Source: Leptolyngbya sp. KIOST-1 (lineage in GTDB: Bacteria; Cyanobacteriota; Cyanobacteriia; Phormidesmidales; Phormidesmidaceae). From it: DNA of 64,000 bases. The notes under the pieces are model-generated. The model worked only from the letters and a program-made list of their open reading frames with translations. It made no database searches and was not told the DNA's origin. Position 1 is the stretch's first letter; each line of letters opens with the position of its first letter. The DNA is taken from assembly GCF_000763385.1 (NCBI RefSeq), contig NZ_JQFA01000002.1, positions 124,001-188,000 of the forward strand, read 5' to 3'. A program made the translations under genes and the position numbers. This document shows positions 51,800 through 62,210 of this stretch, in pieces.

Positions 51800-53296
51800 C
51801 TACACCGCCAGGTGCTGACTCACCGCCTGCACAATGTGCTGAGTCCAGCGATCGACCAGGCCTCCGTCGATCGCCTCCACCATTACCCGCAGGACGGGCT
51901 CAGTGCCCGAGGGTCGCACCAGCACCCGACCCTCGCTGCCCATGGCCTGCTCGGCGGCGGTTACGGCCTGGTACACCGGGGCGCAGTCCTGCCAGTGGAG
52001 ACGGCGATCGCGATCCATGACCCGGACGTTGTGCAGTTTTTGCGGATAGGTCGTAAAGCTGTCGTCCACCAGGGCCGCCAGCGACCCGCCTAGGGTTTGC
52101 ACCAGCGTCGCCAGGTGCAGCGCCGTCAGAATGCCGTCCCCGGTGAGGCTGTAGTGGTGGCAGAGAATGTGGCCCGACTGCTCACCGCCCAGCTTTGCCC
52201 CTCGACTCACCATCTCGCTATGCACGTGCTGGTCGCCCACCCGGGTGCGAACCAGAGTACCGCCCAGCTTTTCCCAGGCCCGCTCAAAGCCCAGGTTGGC
52301 CATCACCGTGGAGATTACGGTGTGGTCGGGCAGACGGCCCTGGCTTTGGAGGTGCTTGCCCCAGATGTAGAGAATATAGTCGCCATCGACCACGCGGCCC
52401 TGGGCATCGATCGCCATTACCCGGTCGGCGTCGCCGTCGAAGGCAAAGCCCAGGTCGGCGCCGTGGGCGGCCACGGCCACCTTGAGCGGTTCTAAGTGGG
52501 TGGAGCCGCAGTTGACATTGATGCGATCGCCGTCGGGGGCACCGTGGAGCGCAATCACCTCGGCCCCGGCCTCCACAAATACCTGCTCCGCCAGGCGGGT
52601 GGCCGATCCCCAGGCCATATCCAGCACCACCTTCATGCCCGCCAGATCGAGTCCGGGCTGGAGGGGTTCGTGCAAAAAGCTGGCGTAGCGGTTGACCAGT
52701 TCGGGCCGATAGTAGCACTGGCCCCAGGCCGCAGAGGTTGACTCCAGCCCGGTCGTCTGGCCCCGCAGCGCCGCTTCAATAGTGGTCTGCACCGAGCTGG
52801 CCAGCTTGGTGCCGTCGCCGCCAAAAAACTTGATGCCGTTGTCGGCGGGGGGGTTGTGGCTGGCCGAAATCATAATGCCGCCCAGGGCCTGGCAGGACTC
52901 AGCCAGATAGGCTACGGTGGGGGTAGGACAGAGCCCAATGTGCCACACATCGATGCCGGCGGAGGTCAAGCCGGCGGAGAGGGCAGTGGCCAGCATGTGG
53001 CCCGAAGTGCGCGAATCCTGGCCTAAAATAACCGGCTTGTCCGTCAGCCCCTGGGACTGCATCACCCGCCCGGCCCAGTAGCCAATCTCCATCGCCAGGG
53101 GAGCAGTGAGCAGGTCGCCCGCTTTACCACGAATGCCGTCGGTACCAAACAGGGGACCCGGTGGTAGCGGCAACCTGGGCAACCCTGAAACCAACGAATC
53201 AGAACTTAACGAGCTTATGTCGGAGGGGCTGTCGCCGCCGTCCTGCTGCTGTTCCAGGGGACCTAGGCCGGTAGGCCTAACGGGGGAACTTACCAT
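51800..53296 (-). CDS. glmM: phosphoglucosamine mutase
   Basis: 498 residues from the ATG at 53296. After a ~48-residue Ser/Pro-rich extension the family begins at [15 protein letters not shown]. The phosphoserine loop [20 protein letters not shown] and metal loop [13 protein letters not shown] are intact, and [15 protein letters not shown] is the C-terminal phosphate-binding motif. It converts glucosamine-6-phosphate to glucosamine-1-phosphate for UDP-GlcNAc and peptidoglycan. The N-terminal extension is longer than usual. Confidence 0.93.
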   Translation of the reverse strand: MVSSPVRPTGLGPLEQQQDGGDSPSDISSLSSDSLVSGLPRLPLPPGPLFGTDGIRGKAGDLLTAPLAMEIGYWAGRVMQSQGLTDKPVILGQDSRTSGHMLATALSAGLTSAGIDVWHIGLCPTPTVAYLAESCQALGGIMISASHNPPADNGIKFFGGDGTKLASSVQTTIEAALRGQTTGLESTSAAWGQCYYRPELVNRYASFLHEPLQPGLDLAGMKVVLDMAWGSATRLAEQVFVEAGAEVIALHGAPDGDRINVNCGSTHLEPLKVAVAAHGADLGFAFDGDADRVMAIDAQGRVVDGDYILYIWGKHLQSQGRLPDHTVISTVMANLGFERAWEKLGGTLVRTRVGDQHVHSEMVSRGAKLGGEQSGHILCHHYSLTGDGILTALHLATLVQTLGGSLAALVDDSFTTYPQKLHNVRVMDRDRRLHWQDCAPVYQAVTAAEQAMGSEGRVLVRPSGTEPVLRVMVEAIDGGLVDRWTQHIVQAVSQHLAV

Positions 53297-53388
53297 GTTA
53301 ATTTTCCTCACACCTCACACTCACAGTGGAGGATAGCACCTCTGCCCTAGGATGGAACTATCCCTCTAGACCAGTTCTGCCCACCACA

Positions 53389-53862
53389 ATGGCTGTCGAT
53401 ACCTCTACCGAAAGTGTTGATCCCCGCCTACTCGACGGCATTGAGCTGTTCAATCGAGGTGACTACTACCGCTGCCACGATGTGCTAGAAGCGATCTGGA
53501 TGGAGGCCAGCACCCAGGAAAAGCCGTTTTACCAGGGCATTCTGCAAATTGCCGTGGGGCTTTACCACCTGGGCAACCACAACTGGCAGGGGGCTTCTAT
53601 TCTGTTGGGGGAGGGGGTCAACCGGCTGCGGCCCTTCGAGCCTGCCTACGCCGGAGTAGATGTGGCCCGCCTGGTGGACTGCGGCTGGGCCTGGCTGACG
53701 GCACTGCACCACACCGGACCCGATCGCGTGGCGGAGATAGCGGCGGCTATCCCCCTGGCCCAGGCCAAACCCGGGGCTAGGGTTGACCCCGATGCGATGG
53801 TGGCGATCGCTGGAACCGAGGATCCCCTGCCTGCGCTCTGTATAGACATCCCTACAGAATAG
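53389..53862 (+). CDS. DUF309 protein
   Basis: 157 residues from the ATG at 53389. GIELFNRGDYYRCHDVLEAI, EKPFYQGILQIAVGLYHLGN and LGEGVNRLRPF are the DUF309 helices with the conserved His/Glu. All-helical, soluble, function unknown. Divergent from glmM, sharing a 92-base promoter region. Confidence 0.85.
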   Translation: MAVDTSTESVDPRLLDGIELFNRGDYYRCHDVLEAIWMEASTQEKPFYQGILQIAVGLYHLGNHNWQGASILLGEGVNRLRPFEPAYAGVDVARLVDCGWAWLTALHHTGPDRVAEIAAAIPLAQAKPGARVDPDAMVAIAGTEDPLPALCIDIPTE

Positions 53863-54206
53863 ATATCCCCACAGATAGATAAACGCTTCTAGATAAATAT
53901 TTCCCCAGAGCTAGGGGCTGTTAACATAACGCCCAAACATAGCTGCCAAACGCCCAAAAATTAAGGGTTGCAGCCCCTACCCCGTCGTTTGGGTTGGGCT
54001 AGCAAAGCTTGGCGAACCGAGCCTTTGACCACAGTTTTGACCACAGTTGATGAATATGCCCCAGGAATGCCTCAGGCCTGTCGTCCCCCTGTGGATCAGC
54101 CAGCGGTTCTCTGGGTTGTGCCGTTAGCATTAACGCTCCCTGCTAGGATAAGTTTTGGGCTTTGGTTGTACCACTGGGGTGTGCTGGGTTCTTGCCAATA
54201 CCAACT
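53863..54206. other. intergenic region, no supported gene
   Basis: Between the DUF309 and cysteine desulfurase genes. Contains taggggctgttaacataac, part of the GGGCTGT-type repeats also seen near 12146 and 59160. No gene, RNA or clear terminator was identified. Confidence 0.45.
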
Positions 54207-55370
54207 ATGCAAATTTATCTGGACTACAGCGCTACTACCCCTCCGCGTCCGGAGGCGATCGCCGCCATGAGCGCCTGCATGGCCGACCAGTGGGGCAACC
54301 CCTCCAGCCTGCACCAGTGGGGCAACCGCTCGGCTACGGTGCTGGAGCGGGCGCGATCGCAGGTGGCCGGGCTGATCAATTCCCCCGCCGATGCCGTAGT
54401 GTTTACGGCCGGAGGCACCGAGGCCGACAACCTGGCCCTGGTGGGGGTTGCCCAGCGCTACCGGGTGCCCCAGCACATCATCATTTCAGCGGTAGAACAC
54501 TCAGCGGTAGAAAAACCAGCCCAGCGGCTCGAAGCGCTCGGCTGGCAGGTGACGCGCCTGCCCGTAGACGCCCAGGGGCGGGTCAGCCCAGCCGATCTAC
54601 GCCAGGCTCTGCGCGACAACACCGTGCTGGTGTCAATTATCTACGGTCAGAGCGAAGTGGGCACCCTGCAACCCATTGTGGCGCTGGGGCAAATCGCCCG
54701 TGACCACGGGGCGCTGTTTCACACCGATGCGGTGCAGGTGGCTGGGCGGTTGCCGCTGGACGTGCAAACGCTGCCGGTCGATCTGCTGTCCCTCTCCAGC
54801 CACAAAATCTACGGCCCCCAGGGAGCCGGGGCGCTGTACGTGCGGCCTGGGGTGGAGCTGGTGCCGCTGCTGGGCGGCGGCGGTCAGGAGTTTGGTTTGC
54901 GATCGGGCACCCAGGCGGTACCGACCCTGGCCGGGTTTGGGGTGGCGGCGGCCCTGGCCGCTGAGGAAATGGCGACCGAAACGCCGCGCCTGATCGATCT
55001 GCGCGATCGCCTGTTTGAGCAGTTGGCCAATGTGAGCGAACTGTCCCCAACGGGCGATCGCCACCAGCGGCTGCCCCACCACGTCAGCTTTTGCATGGCC
55101 GCCGACGGCGATCGCCTCAGCGGTCGCACCCTGGTGCGCGAGATGAATCTGGCCGGCATTGGCATCAGCGCTGGAGCGGCCTGCCGCAGCGGCCAGCTCA
55201 GCCCCAGCCCGGTACTGCTGGCGATGGGCTACAGCGATCGCGAGGCCCGCTGCGGCATTCGGCTCAGCCTGGGCCGCCACACCACCGCCGCCGACATCGA
55301 CTGGGTGGCGCTGGTGCTGCGCCAGGTGCTCAGCCGCGCCCTAGCCTCCCTCAGCCTGACCCCCGTGTAG
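54207..55370 (+). CDS. cysteine desulfurase (NifS/IscS family)
   Basis: 387 residues from the ATG at 54207 (MQIYLDYSATTPPRPEAIAA), the family's usual start. PLP-binding Lys is in SLSSHKIYGPQG, HTDAVQ carries the Asp/Gln pair, and the catalytic Cys lies in GAACRSGQLSPSPVLL. It takes sulfur from cysteine for Fe-S clusters and thio-cofactors. The RSGQLSPSP loop is close to the group I cyanobacterial NifS-like type. Free-standing from isc or nif genes. Confidence 0.93.
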   Translation: MQIYLDYSATTPPRPEAIAAMSACMADQWGNPSSLHQWGNRSATVLERARSQVAGLINSPADAVVFTAGGTEADNLALVGVAQRYRVPQHIIISAVEHSAVEKPAQRLEALGWQVTRLPVDAQGRVSPADLRQALRDNTVLVSIIYGQSEVGTLQPIVALGQIARDHGALFHTDAVQVAGRLPLDVQTLPVDLLSLSSHKIYGPQGAGALYVRPGVELVPLLGGGGQEFGLRSGTQAVPTLAGFGVAAALAAEEMATETPRLIDLRDRLFEQLANVSELSPTGDRHQRLPHHVSFCMAADGDRLSGRTLVREMNLAGIGISAGAACRSGQLSPSPVLLAMGYSDREARCGIRLSLGRHTTAADIDWVALVLRQVLSRALASLSLTPV

Positions 55371-55399
55371 TGATTCGACCTGTATTGTTTTAATTGCTG

Positions 55400-56179
55400 A
55401 TGTCCGCCATGACTCAAGCCCCGCAAGACGACAACAACAGCGCAACAGCCGTGACCAGCGTACCAGGCAGTCTGGACGAGGCGATCGCCCAGGCTCGAGG
55501 GGCCGCCCAGGCCGCCATCCAGGGCGGCGTACCGCGTATGGTGGTGGAGCTGGCCTACTCTGAGCTGAAGGGTCTACCCGTGGCCCAGCAGTTTTATCCC
55601 GCCCTGCAAGAGCTGGGCCTGGTGTTCAAGGTCTACTTCCCCGACGCCGGGGCGGCGGCCCTGGCCCGCCGCGACTGGGGCAACCCCGACTTTGTGGTGC
55701 GCGGCATCGGCGAGCTGCACAGCGAGATGGAGCCCGGCGACCAGGCCTACCTGTTTGTGGAGCCCTCCTCCATCGAGGTCAACCAGGTCGAGGAAATGTG
55801 CGCCCAGGCCGGGGACAAGTTTGTGATCATGCTCAACCCTAAGCTAGAGGATGTCGCCACCATTGGCATTGGCTATGCCGGGCGGCAGCTGCGCGATCGC
55901 TTCCTCAGCACCCTGGAGGCGATCTACTACCTGCGGCCCCTGGAGGGAGCGGTGCTGCTGCGCTGCTATCCGCATCCCTGGCAGGTGTGGCAGGAAACCG
56001 ACGCTGGCTACCGGCTGCTGGCTGAAACGCCCCAGAAGCCCTCGGGGGAAGAGCTGGATCGGATTTTGCTGGGCGAAACCGCCCCGGCTTCAGGGAGCTC
56101 CACCGATGCCCCAGCCAAGGGCAAACGGGGCGGTTTTTTAAGCGAACTGCAGGGGTTTATCCGGGCGCTCACCCAGTAG
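55400..56179 (+). CDS. DUF1995 protein
   Basis: 259 residues from the ATG at 55400 (MSAMTQAPQDD). The DUF1995 core contains RMVVELAYSELKGL, LVFKVYFPDAGAAAL, VEPSSIEVNQVEEM, NPKLEDVATIGIGYAGRQLR and HPWQVWQETDAGYRLL. The family is found in cyanobacteria and plastids (LPA3-related, involved in photosystem assembly in plants); no catalytic motif is known. It precedes cphA by 180 bases. Confidence 0.85.
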   Translation: MSAMTQAPQDDNNSATAVTSVPGSLDEAIAQARGAAQAAIQGGVPRMVVELAYSELKGLPVAQQFYPALQELGLVFKVYFPDAGAAALARRDWGNPDFVVRGIGELHSEMEPGDQAYLFVEPSSIEVNQVEEMCAQAGDKFVIMLNPKLEDVATIGIGYAGRQLRDRFLSTLEAIYYLRPLEGAVLLRCYPHPWQVWQETDAGYRLLAETPQKPSGEELDRILLGETAPASGSSTDAPAKGKRGGFLSELQGFIRALTQ

Positions 56180-56359
56180 CCTGGCCACCTCTGTCCAAAG
56201 CCCGACATTATTCCTTCCATTCAGGCAAGATCGTGCCTCGGGGATACTGTCTTGAGTCCTGACCTGGGGTTATACTGCACTACACCTTGTCTGATCAGCC
56301 CCGCCATCTCGCTGCTCTCAAGCCAACCCTGTTCTACGACTGGTGAGTTACGACAGCCC

Positions 56360-59050
56360 ATGCGAATTCTTAAAACCCAGACTCTCCGAGGGCCAAACTA
56401 CTGGAGCATCCGCTACCCAAACCTGATTTTGATGCGGCTGGACCTGGAAGACCTCGCCGATCGCCCCTCCGATCAGATTCCTGGGTTTTATGAAGCGCTG
56501 GCCGAAACGCTGCCCAGCCTGATTGAGCACTTCTGCTCGCCGGGGCATCGCGGCGGCTTTTTGAGTCGGGTGCGGCAGGGCACCTACATGGGCCACATCA
56601 TCGAGCACGTCGCCCTGGAACTCCAGACCATGGCCGGTATGCCCGTGGGCTTTGGCCGTACCCGCGCCGTGGCGGAGCCAGGGGTTTATCAGGTGGTGTT
56701 TGAGTACCAGAATGAGCAGGCCGGGCGCTACGCGGCGCGGGCGGCGGTGCGTCTGTGCAACAGCCTGGTCGAAACCGGCCACTATCCCAAAGCGGAGCTG
56801 GAGCAAGATCTGGCCGACCTCACCGAGTTTCGCCTCGATGCCGCCCTTGGCCCCAGCACAGAGGCCATTGTGCGGGCCGCCGAAACCCAGGACATTCCCT
56901 GGATGCAGCTCTCCACCCGGGCCATGATTCAGCTCGGCTACGGTCGCTACCAGCAGCGGGTGCAGGCCACCCTGAGCAGCAAAACCAGCATTCTGGCCGT
57001 CGAGTTGGCCTCCGACAAAGAGGGCACCAAGCAAATTTTGCGCAACGCCGGGGTGCCCGTGCCCCGGGGCACCGTGATTTACTACCTGGATGAGCTGGAG
57101 AACGCGATCGAGGACGTGGGCGGCTACCCGATTGTGATCAAGCCCCTCGACGGCAACCACGGTCGCGGTATCACCATCGACATTGGCACCTACGAGGCCG
57201 CTGAAGAAGCCTACGAGGCCGCCAAAGACGTCTCTAAAGGCGTGATTGTTGAGCGGTTTTACCGGGGCCGCGACCACCGGGTGCTGGTGATCAACGGGCG
57301 AGTCATTGCGGTGGCTGAGCGAGTGCCTGCCCACGTGGTCGGTGACGGCAAATCGACCATCGAGCAGCTGATCGAGATTACCAACCAGGACCCGCGCCGG
57401 GGGGTGGGCCACGACAACCTGCTCACCCGCATTGAGGTCGATCGCACCACCTGGCAGCTGCTTGATAGCAAGGGCTACACCCTCGATACCGTGCTGCCTA
57501 AGGGCGAGATGTGCTACCTGCGGGCCACCGCCAACCTGAGCACGGGCGGCATCGCCATCGATCGCACCGACGACATTCACCCCGACAACATCTGGGTGGC
57601 CGAGCGCATTGCCAAGACCATTGGCCTAGACATTGCCGGTATCGATGTGGTTACCACCGACATTTCCAAGCCCCTGCGCGAAGTGGACGGTGTGGTGGTC
57701 GAGGTGAATGCGGCACCGGGGCTGCGCATGCACGTGTGCCCCAGCGTCGGCATTGCCCGCAACGTGGCCGAGCCAATTCTGTCGATGCTGTTCCCCTCCG
57801 GCACCCCGGCCCGGGTGCCCATCGTGGCGATCACCGGCACCAACGGCAAAACCACCACCACCCGCCTGACGGCCCACATCTTCAAGCAGACGGGGCAGAT
57901 GGTGGGCTACACCACCACCGATGGCATCTACATCGGCGACAACATGGTTGAGCCGGGCGACACCACCGGCCCCCAAAGCGCCCAGGTGATTCTGCAGGAT
58001 CCCACCGTGGAGGTGGCGGTGCTGGAGACCGCCCGGGGGGGCATTCTGCGATCGGGAACAGCCTTCAAAGACAGCGACATCGGCGTGGTGCTCAACGTCG
58101 CCGCCGACCACATGGGCCTGGGCGACATCAACACCCTCGAAGACATGGCCCACCTCAAGAGCGTGGTGGCCGAAACGGTGCGCCCCAGCGGCTACGCGGT
58201 GCTCAACGCCGACGATCCCCTGGTGGCGGCGATGGCCCAGCGGGTCAAGAGTCAGGTGGCCTACTTCTCCATGGACCCCCACAACGAGCTGGTGCGCAAG
58301 CACTCCCAGCAGGGGGGCCTGGCCGCCGTCTACGAACAGGGCTACCTGTCTATTCTCAAGGGCGACTGGCTGCTGCGAATCGAGCAGGCCGAAAAGGTGC
58401 CCCTGACCATGGGCGGTAGGGCCCCCTTCCAGATCGCCAATGCCCTGGCCGCTAGCCTGGCCGCCTTTGCCCAGGGGGTCGATATCGGCTGCATTCGCCA
58501 GGCGCTGCACACCTTTGAGGCCTCTACCGACCAGACGCCGGGCCGTATGAACCTGTTTAACCTGGGCCGCTTCCATGCCCTGGTGGACTACGCCCACAAC
58601 CCCGCCAGCTACGAGGCCCTGGGGGGCTTTGTGAAAAACTGGCCGGGGCGGCGGATTGGGGTGGTCGGGGGACCAGGCGATCGCCGCGACGACGACTTTA
58701 TCACCCTGGGCAAACTGGCCGCCCAGATGTTCAACGACATCATCGTCAAAGAAGATGACGACACCCGGGGCCGCGATCGCGGCGATGCCGCCAAGTGGAT
58801 TGTCCACGGCATCGAAGAGGTGATTGGCGAGGCCACCTACCGCACCATGCTGGATGAAACCGAGGCGATCAACACCGCCCTAGACACCGCCCCGGACGAC
58901 AGTCTGGTGGTCATTCTGCCCGAGAGCGTCACCCGCGCGATCGCCCTGATCAAAGCCCGCAATCCCCTCCCCCCTGCTACGGCAGGGCTAAACGGGGTCA
59001 CGATCTCGCTGGCCCAATCCGCCGACCAGTACGCCGAGGTCCACCCTTAG
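56360..59050 (+). CDS. cphA: cyanophycin synthetase
   Basis: 896 residues from the ATG at 56360 (MRILKTQTLRGPNYWSIRYP). N-terminal domain (1-~215), ATP-grasp domain for Asp addition (~220-480, GGYPIVIKPLDGNHGRGI) and a Mur-ligase-like domain for Arg addition (~485-880, AITGTNGKTTTTRL). It polymerises Asp and Arg into the nitrogen store cyanophycin in granules. cphB (cyanophycinase), often upstream of cphA in cyanobacteria, is absent here; the DUF1995 gene occupies that place. Confidence 0.97.
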   Translation: MRILKTQTLRGPNYWSIRYPNLILMRLDLEDLADRPSDQIPGFYEALAETLPSLIEHFCSPGHRGGFLSRVRQGTYMGHIIEHVALELQTMAGMPVGFGRTRAVAEPGVYQVVFEYQNEQAGRYAARAAVRLCNSLVETGHYPKAELEQDLADLTEFRLDAALGPSTEAIVRAAETQDIPWMQLSTRAMIQLGYGRYQQRVQATLSSKTSILAVELASDKEGTKQILRNAGVPVPRGTVIYYLDELENAIEDVGGYPIVIKPLDGNHGRGITIDIGTYEAAEEAYEAAKDVSKGVIVERFYRGRDHRVLVINGRVIAVAERVPAHVVGDGKSTIEQLIEITNQDPRRGVGHDNLLTRIEVDRTTWQLLDSKGYTLDTVLPKGEMCYLRATANLSTGGIAIDRTDDIHPDNIWVAERIAKTIGLDIAGIDVVTTDISKPLREVDGVVVEVNAAPGLRMHVCPSVGIARNVAEPILSMLFPSGTPARVPIVAITGTNGKTTTTRLTAHIFKQTGQMVGYTTTDGIYIGDNMVEPGDTTGPQSAQVILQDPTVEVAVLETARGGILRSGTAFKDSDIGVVLNVAADHMGLGDINTLEDMAHLKSVVAETVRPSGYAVLNADDPLVAAMAQRVKSQVAYFSMDPHNELVRKHSQQGGLAAVYEQGYLSILKGDWLLRIEQAEKVPLTMGGRAPFQIANALAASLAAFAQGVDIGCIRQALHTFEASTDQTPGRMNLFNLGRFHALVDYAHNPASYEALGGFVKNWPGRRIGVVGGPGDRRDDDFITLGKLAAQMFNDIIVKEDDDTRGRDRGDAAKWIVHGIEEVIGEATYRTMLDETEAINTALDTAPDDSLVVILPESVTRAIALIKARNPLPPATAGLNGVTISLAQSADQYAEVHP

Positions 59051-59290
59051 GGCGCGTCATCAACTCCAGCTGAAACCGGATGGTCGAAGCCTTGCCACGC
59101 CCAACCCAAACCAGGCTAGGAGCTGTAACCGGTCATTTCTGGTTATCAACGACCAATTGATGACAGCCCCTAGCAATCTGCCAATCTAGCGACAACGGAT
59201 AAGTAAGGTTTCAGGTGCCCGGCTGGCCTTGAGCCGCAGACCCGAAACCCTGCCCCTTAGGCCGATGGTTGAGCATGTCGTTATTCCCGC

Positions 59291-60307
59291 CTACAGCGCC
59301 AGCAGGCGGTTGATAAACTCGGCCTCCAGGGACTTTTGCCGCAGGTTGCGGGCAATCTGCAGGCCGCGGGTAAAGGCCTGTTCCGCCTGCTCAGGGGAGT
59401 CGGTTCTGAGGTAGTAGTCGCCCAGCCAGCGAAAGGTGAGGGCCGTTTGCAGATCGGGTGGGGTGGTACCCAGGGTGAGGGCGCTGCGCTGGGCCAGATA
59501 CTGCCTGACCAGCCCCAGCTCATTGCGTCCCAGGTAAATGCCCAAAAGCCCATCGAGGGCGCGAATTTGCAGGGCACTGTTGCCCGCCTCCACCCCCGCC
59601 CGCAGTCCCACCCGGTAAGCGCCAATCGCGTTCGACTCGCGGCCCAGGGCCACGTACGCATCCCCCAGGTTGTTGGAGGCGTAGGCCTCCCCCACGTAGT
59701 CGCTGGCCAGAATGCGGTAGTTGGCCGCCGCCTCTAGCAGCCGCACCGCCACGTCCAACTCGCCCAGCTGGGTGGCCACCTGGCCCAGGTTGCTCAGCGA
59801 CAGCCCAATGGCCCGAGCATCGCCCGTGGTGCGGGCAATCTGCAGCGCCTCCTCAAAGTGGGCCTGGCCCGCCCGCACCCGCCCCTGGTTGATGTAGAGC
59901 GTGCCCAGGTTGTTGAGGCCGTAGACCTGGCCCAGGGAATCGCCGTTGTCGCGGGCGGTGCCGACGCGCAGCACCAGCGCCCGCTCGGCCTCGGGGAACT
60001 GCCCCAGGGTGGCAAAGGCGGCCCCCATCGACCCGTAGGCCTGCCCCGCCGCCTGGCCGTCCCCCAGCAGCCGGTAGATCTCCGCCGCCTCGGCCCAGGA
60101 ATCCACGGCGGCGGTCAGGTTGCCCTCGCCCAGCTGCTGGTTGCCCAGCTGCATCCAGCCGTCGGCCACATCTCGGGACGGCCCCCGGGTGGCGTCGAGG
60201 GGACGAATATCGAGCTGCTCTTCGAGATTGAGCGCTGGGGCCGGTAGGCTGAGCCCTGGCAGCAGTAGGGCTAGCAGTCCCAGACCAAATAAATACTTAT
60301 GCTTCAT
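59291..60307 (-). CDS. exported TPR protein
   Basis: 338 residues from the ATG at 60307 (MKHKYLFGLGLLALLLPGLS), which gives a good signal peptide ending PAPA. About six to seven TPR units follow (GQAYGSMGAAFATLGQFPEA; YGLNNLGTLYINQGRVRAGQ and so on). Such proteins scaffold protein contacts in the periplasm; the partner is unknown. The sigma-like factor gene lies just upstream on the same strand and could control it. Confidence 0.85.
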   Translation of the reverse strand: MKHKYLFGLGLLALLLPGLSLPAPALNLEEQLDIRPLDATRGPSRDVADGWMQLGNQQLGEGNLTAAVDSWAEAAEIYRLLGDGQAAGQAYGSMGAAFATLGQFPEAERALVLRVGTARDNGDSLGQVYGLNNLGTLYINQGRVRAGQAHFEEALQIARTTGDARAIGLSLSNLGQVATQLGELDVAVRLLEAAANYRILASDYVGEAYASNNLGDAYVALGRESNAIGAYRVGLRAGVEAGNSALQIRALDGLLGIYLGRNELGLVRQYLAQRSALTLGTTPPDLQTALTFRWLGDYYLRTDSPEQAEQAFTRGLQIARNLRQKSLEAEFINRLLAL

Positions 60308-60387
60308 GTGCGTCGCCCCTCCCCGGGCATAGTCCCCCAGTCTTTCAGCGATTGGCTCGACGGCGGGGCTGGTCCTGGTGAGCCAGA

Positions 60388-61152
60388 TCAGTTGGCCCAC
60401 TCGTTGCCCAAATCGCCCCCCGCCCCAACCAGGTCGATCTCGGCCAGTCCGGCCCCTTCCAGGTCAGGCACGTTGAGCAGGTCGTTGAGGTCGTCGGGCA
60501 ACGGTTCGGGCCGCAGGGAGCTGTCGCCCAGGTAGATCTGGCGAATGTCTTCGGGCAGGGCCGTCTCCAGATGCTGGAAGGCCAGCCCCAGCTTTTGGCG
60601 CACTTCGGCGGCGGTGAGGGTCTCGCCCTCCGCCTGCAGGTAGGCCGCGATCCGGTTTTCGCTCCAGCGAAAGGTGAGCGCCATCACCGCCACCAGCCGC
60701 TCCACCGCAGGCAGGCGATCGAGGGCCTGCTCGACGTAGCACCAGAATGGGGGCGTCGCCTGATCCAGGGAGTAGTGAATGGACTCCACCTCGGGCACCA
60801 CCGCCTGGTTGATGCACAGGGCGGTGATGTTGATCAGCCAGTTTTGCAGGGTGAAAGCCCCCGGCCCTTCCCCCGCCACGGCGGCTGGGCACTCCACCCC
60901 GCCCAGCTCGTGGAGAATGTGCCGCCAGGTGAGGGCAAACAGATACTCGGCCTGCACGGGCGATCGCGCCGAGTGGCGAATCAGACTGTAGACCATGGGG
61001 CTGTAGCGGCAAAAGATGGCGGTGAAGTAGCGCCCGGCCTCCCCGTGGCGCTGAAATAGCTGCACCAGTTCGCGATCGCTGAGGTGATGCAGCCCCTGCA
61101 CCAGCCGGTGATCGCACTCAGGAAAGTTGGGAATCTGCGCTGTGCTAGACAT
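60388..61152 (-). CDS. sigma-70-like factor (ECF-like)
   Basis: 254 residues. A region-2-like segment (SDRELVQLFQRHGEAGRYFT, IFCRYSPMVYSLIRHS, LTWRHILHELGG) and a region-4-like helix set (ALDRLPAVERLVAVMALTFR, ENRIAAYLQAEG). An acidic tail of ~55 residues is unusual for ECF sigma factors. The -10 and -35 recognition helices are poorly conserved, so it may be a divergent sigma or a regulator derived from one. Ends 80 bases before the TPR gene on the same strand. Confidence 0.65.
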   Translation of the reverse strand: MSSTAQIPNFPECDHRLVQGLHHLSDRELVQLFQRHGEAGRYFTAIFCRYSPMVYSLIRHSARSPVQAEYLFALTWRHILHELGGVECPAAVAGEGPGAFTLQNWLINITALCINQAVVPEVESIHYSLDQATPPFWCYVEQALDRLPAVERLVAVMALTFRWSENRIAAYLQAEGETLTAAEVRQKLGLAFQHLETALPEDIRQIYLGDSSLRPEPLPDDLNDLLNVPDLEGAGLAEIDLVGAGGDLGNEWAN

Positions 61153-61540
61153 GGGTTACGCCGTGAAAAACATTCGCCACTGCCTTCAGCCGCCGCTGGC
61201 GTCCAGGCCCCCGGTCGACTGATGCGGATAAATCAGCCTCTAATATACCTACCGTGGCAATTTTGGCGACTAATTCGGCGACTATTTTTTTTCAAATTAG
61301 GCCCAGGCTGCAAAGATTTGACCCGGTTGGCCCAACCGTCTCCCAGCGCCCGGCTGCTGTGGCGTAGGATTGGGCCAGAACCGCGATCGCCACCCCCGGC
61401 CAGAGCGCTGCCCAGGGTCACGTTCCAGCAAACCCCGTTTCACCCAGGAGACTTGATTGCAGACTTGATACACTAATGTATAGCCAGCCTTGCCGCTGTA
61501 GATACCCTGCCAGCCGTCGTCTTACCTCCCGAGGGGGCCT
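61153..61540. other. intergenic region between divergent genes
   Basis: About 390 bases separating the sigma-like gene (-) from the VOC gene (+), so it must carry both promoters; I could not assign -10 and -35 boxes with confidence. No RNA gene was seen. Confidence 0.5.
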
Positions 61541-62119
61541 ATGCTGTTTAACCCGTCTCTGACCACCCCTACCCCTGTGGCTCTGCTGGGGCTCCCCCTG
61601 GACAGCATTATGTCGACCCAGGGGGTGATGGTCATGCTGCTGGTGGCCTATGCGGGGGCCATGTGGATGTTTCTCAAAAGCGCTCCCAAGGTCTACACCA
61701 TTATGGTCTCTGACCTGGAGGTGGCCCGCCGCTTCTACGAGGGGATGCTCAACCTGTCCACCGCCGAGGTGCCCCTGCACTACTACTACAACTACGAGCA
61801 AACCCTGGGCACCGCCGGGCTCGACCCCATGTACCTGGGTGGAGCCACCAGCTTTGCCAACCAGGGCGCGCTCAGCAGCCCCGAAGGCCTGTGGTATCAG
61901 CTGCGCAAAAACACCCAGCTGCACATCGTTAGCGGTGCCAGCCTGGGCCACCGCAACCAGCAGCGCCACGTCTGCTTCGACCACAACTGCCTGGAATACA
62001 TTCTGATGCGGGTGCAGCTGAGCGGCGTGCAGCACAAGATTCGCCAGGAAAAGCCCCTCAACTTTCTGGTCAGAGACTACGACAACCAGGTGATCGAGTT
62101 GGCCGAAATCGACGATTGA
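61541..62119 (+). CDS. VOC-superfamily (glyoxalase-like) protein with N-terminal anchor
   Basis: 192 residues. One hydrophobic helix (about 23-45, GVMVMLLVAYAGAMWMFLK) precedes a vicinal-oxygen-chelate fold: VYTIMVSDLEVARRFYEGML, a middle strand with HIVSG, HRNQQRHVCFDHN, then NFLVRDYDNQVIELAEID. Metal ligands of active glyoxalases are partly present (His, Glu). Substrate unknown. Free-standing. Confidence 0.8.
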   Translation: MLFNPSLTTPTPVALLGLPLDSIMSTQGVMVMLLVAYAGAMWMFLKSAPKVYTIMVSDLEVARRFYEGMLNLSTAEVPLHYYYNYEQTLGTAGLDPMYLGGATSFANQGALSSPEGLWYQLRKNTQLHIVSGASLGHRNQQRHVCFDHNCLEYILMRVQLSGVQHKIRQEKPLNFLVRDYDNQVIELAEIDD

Positions 62120-62210
62120 CGCCAGCACCTGGTGGAGAGGTAGGTAAGATTGAGTGGCGGCCAGCAGACACCCAACCAGACGGCCTGTGACAGCAGGGCC
62201 AGCTAACCGC

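Noticed and set aside
56348-57580. 410-residue - strand frame opposite cphA
   Set aside because: Antisense shadow; the sense frame is a complete, highly conserved cyanophycin synthetase.
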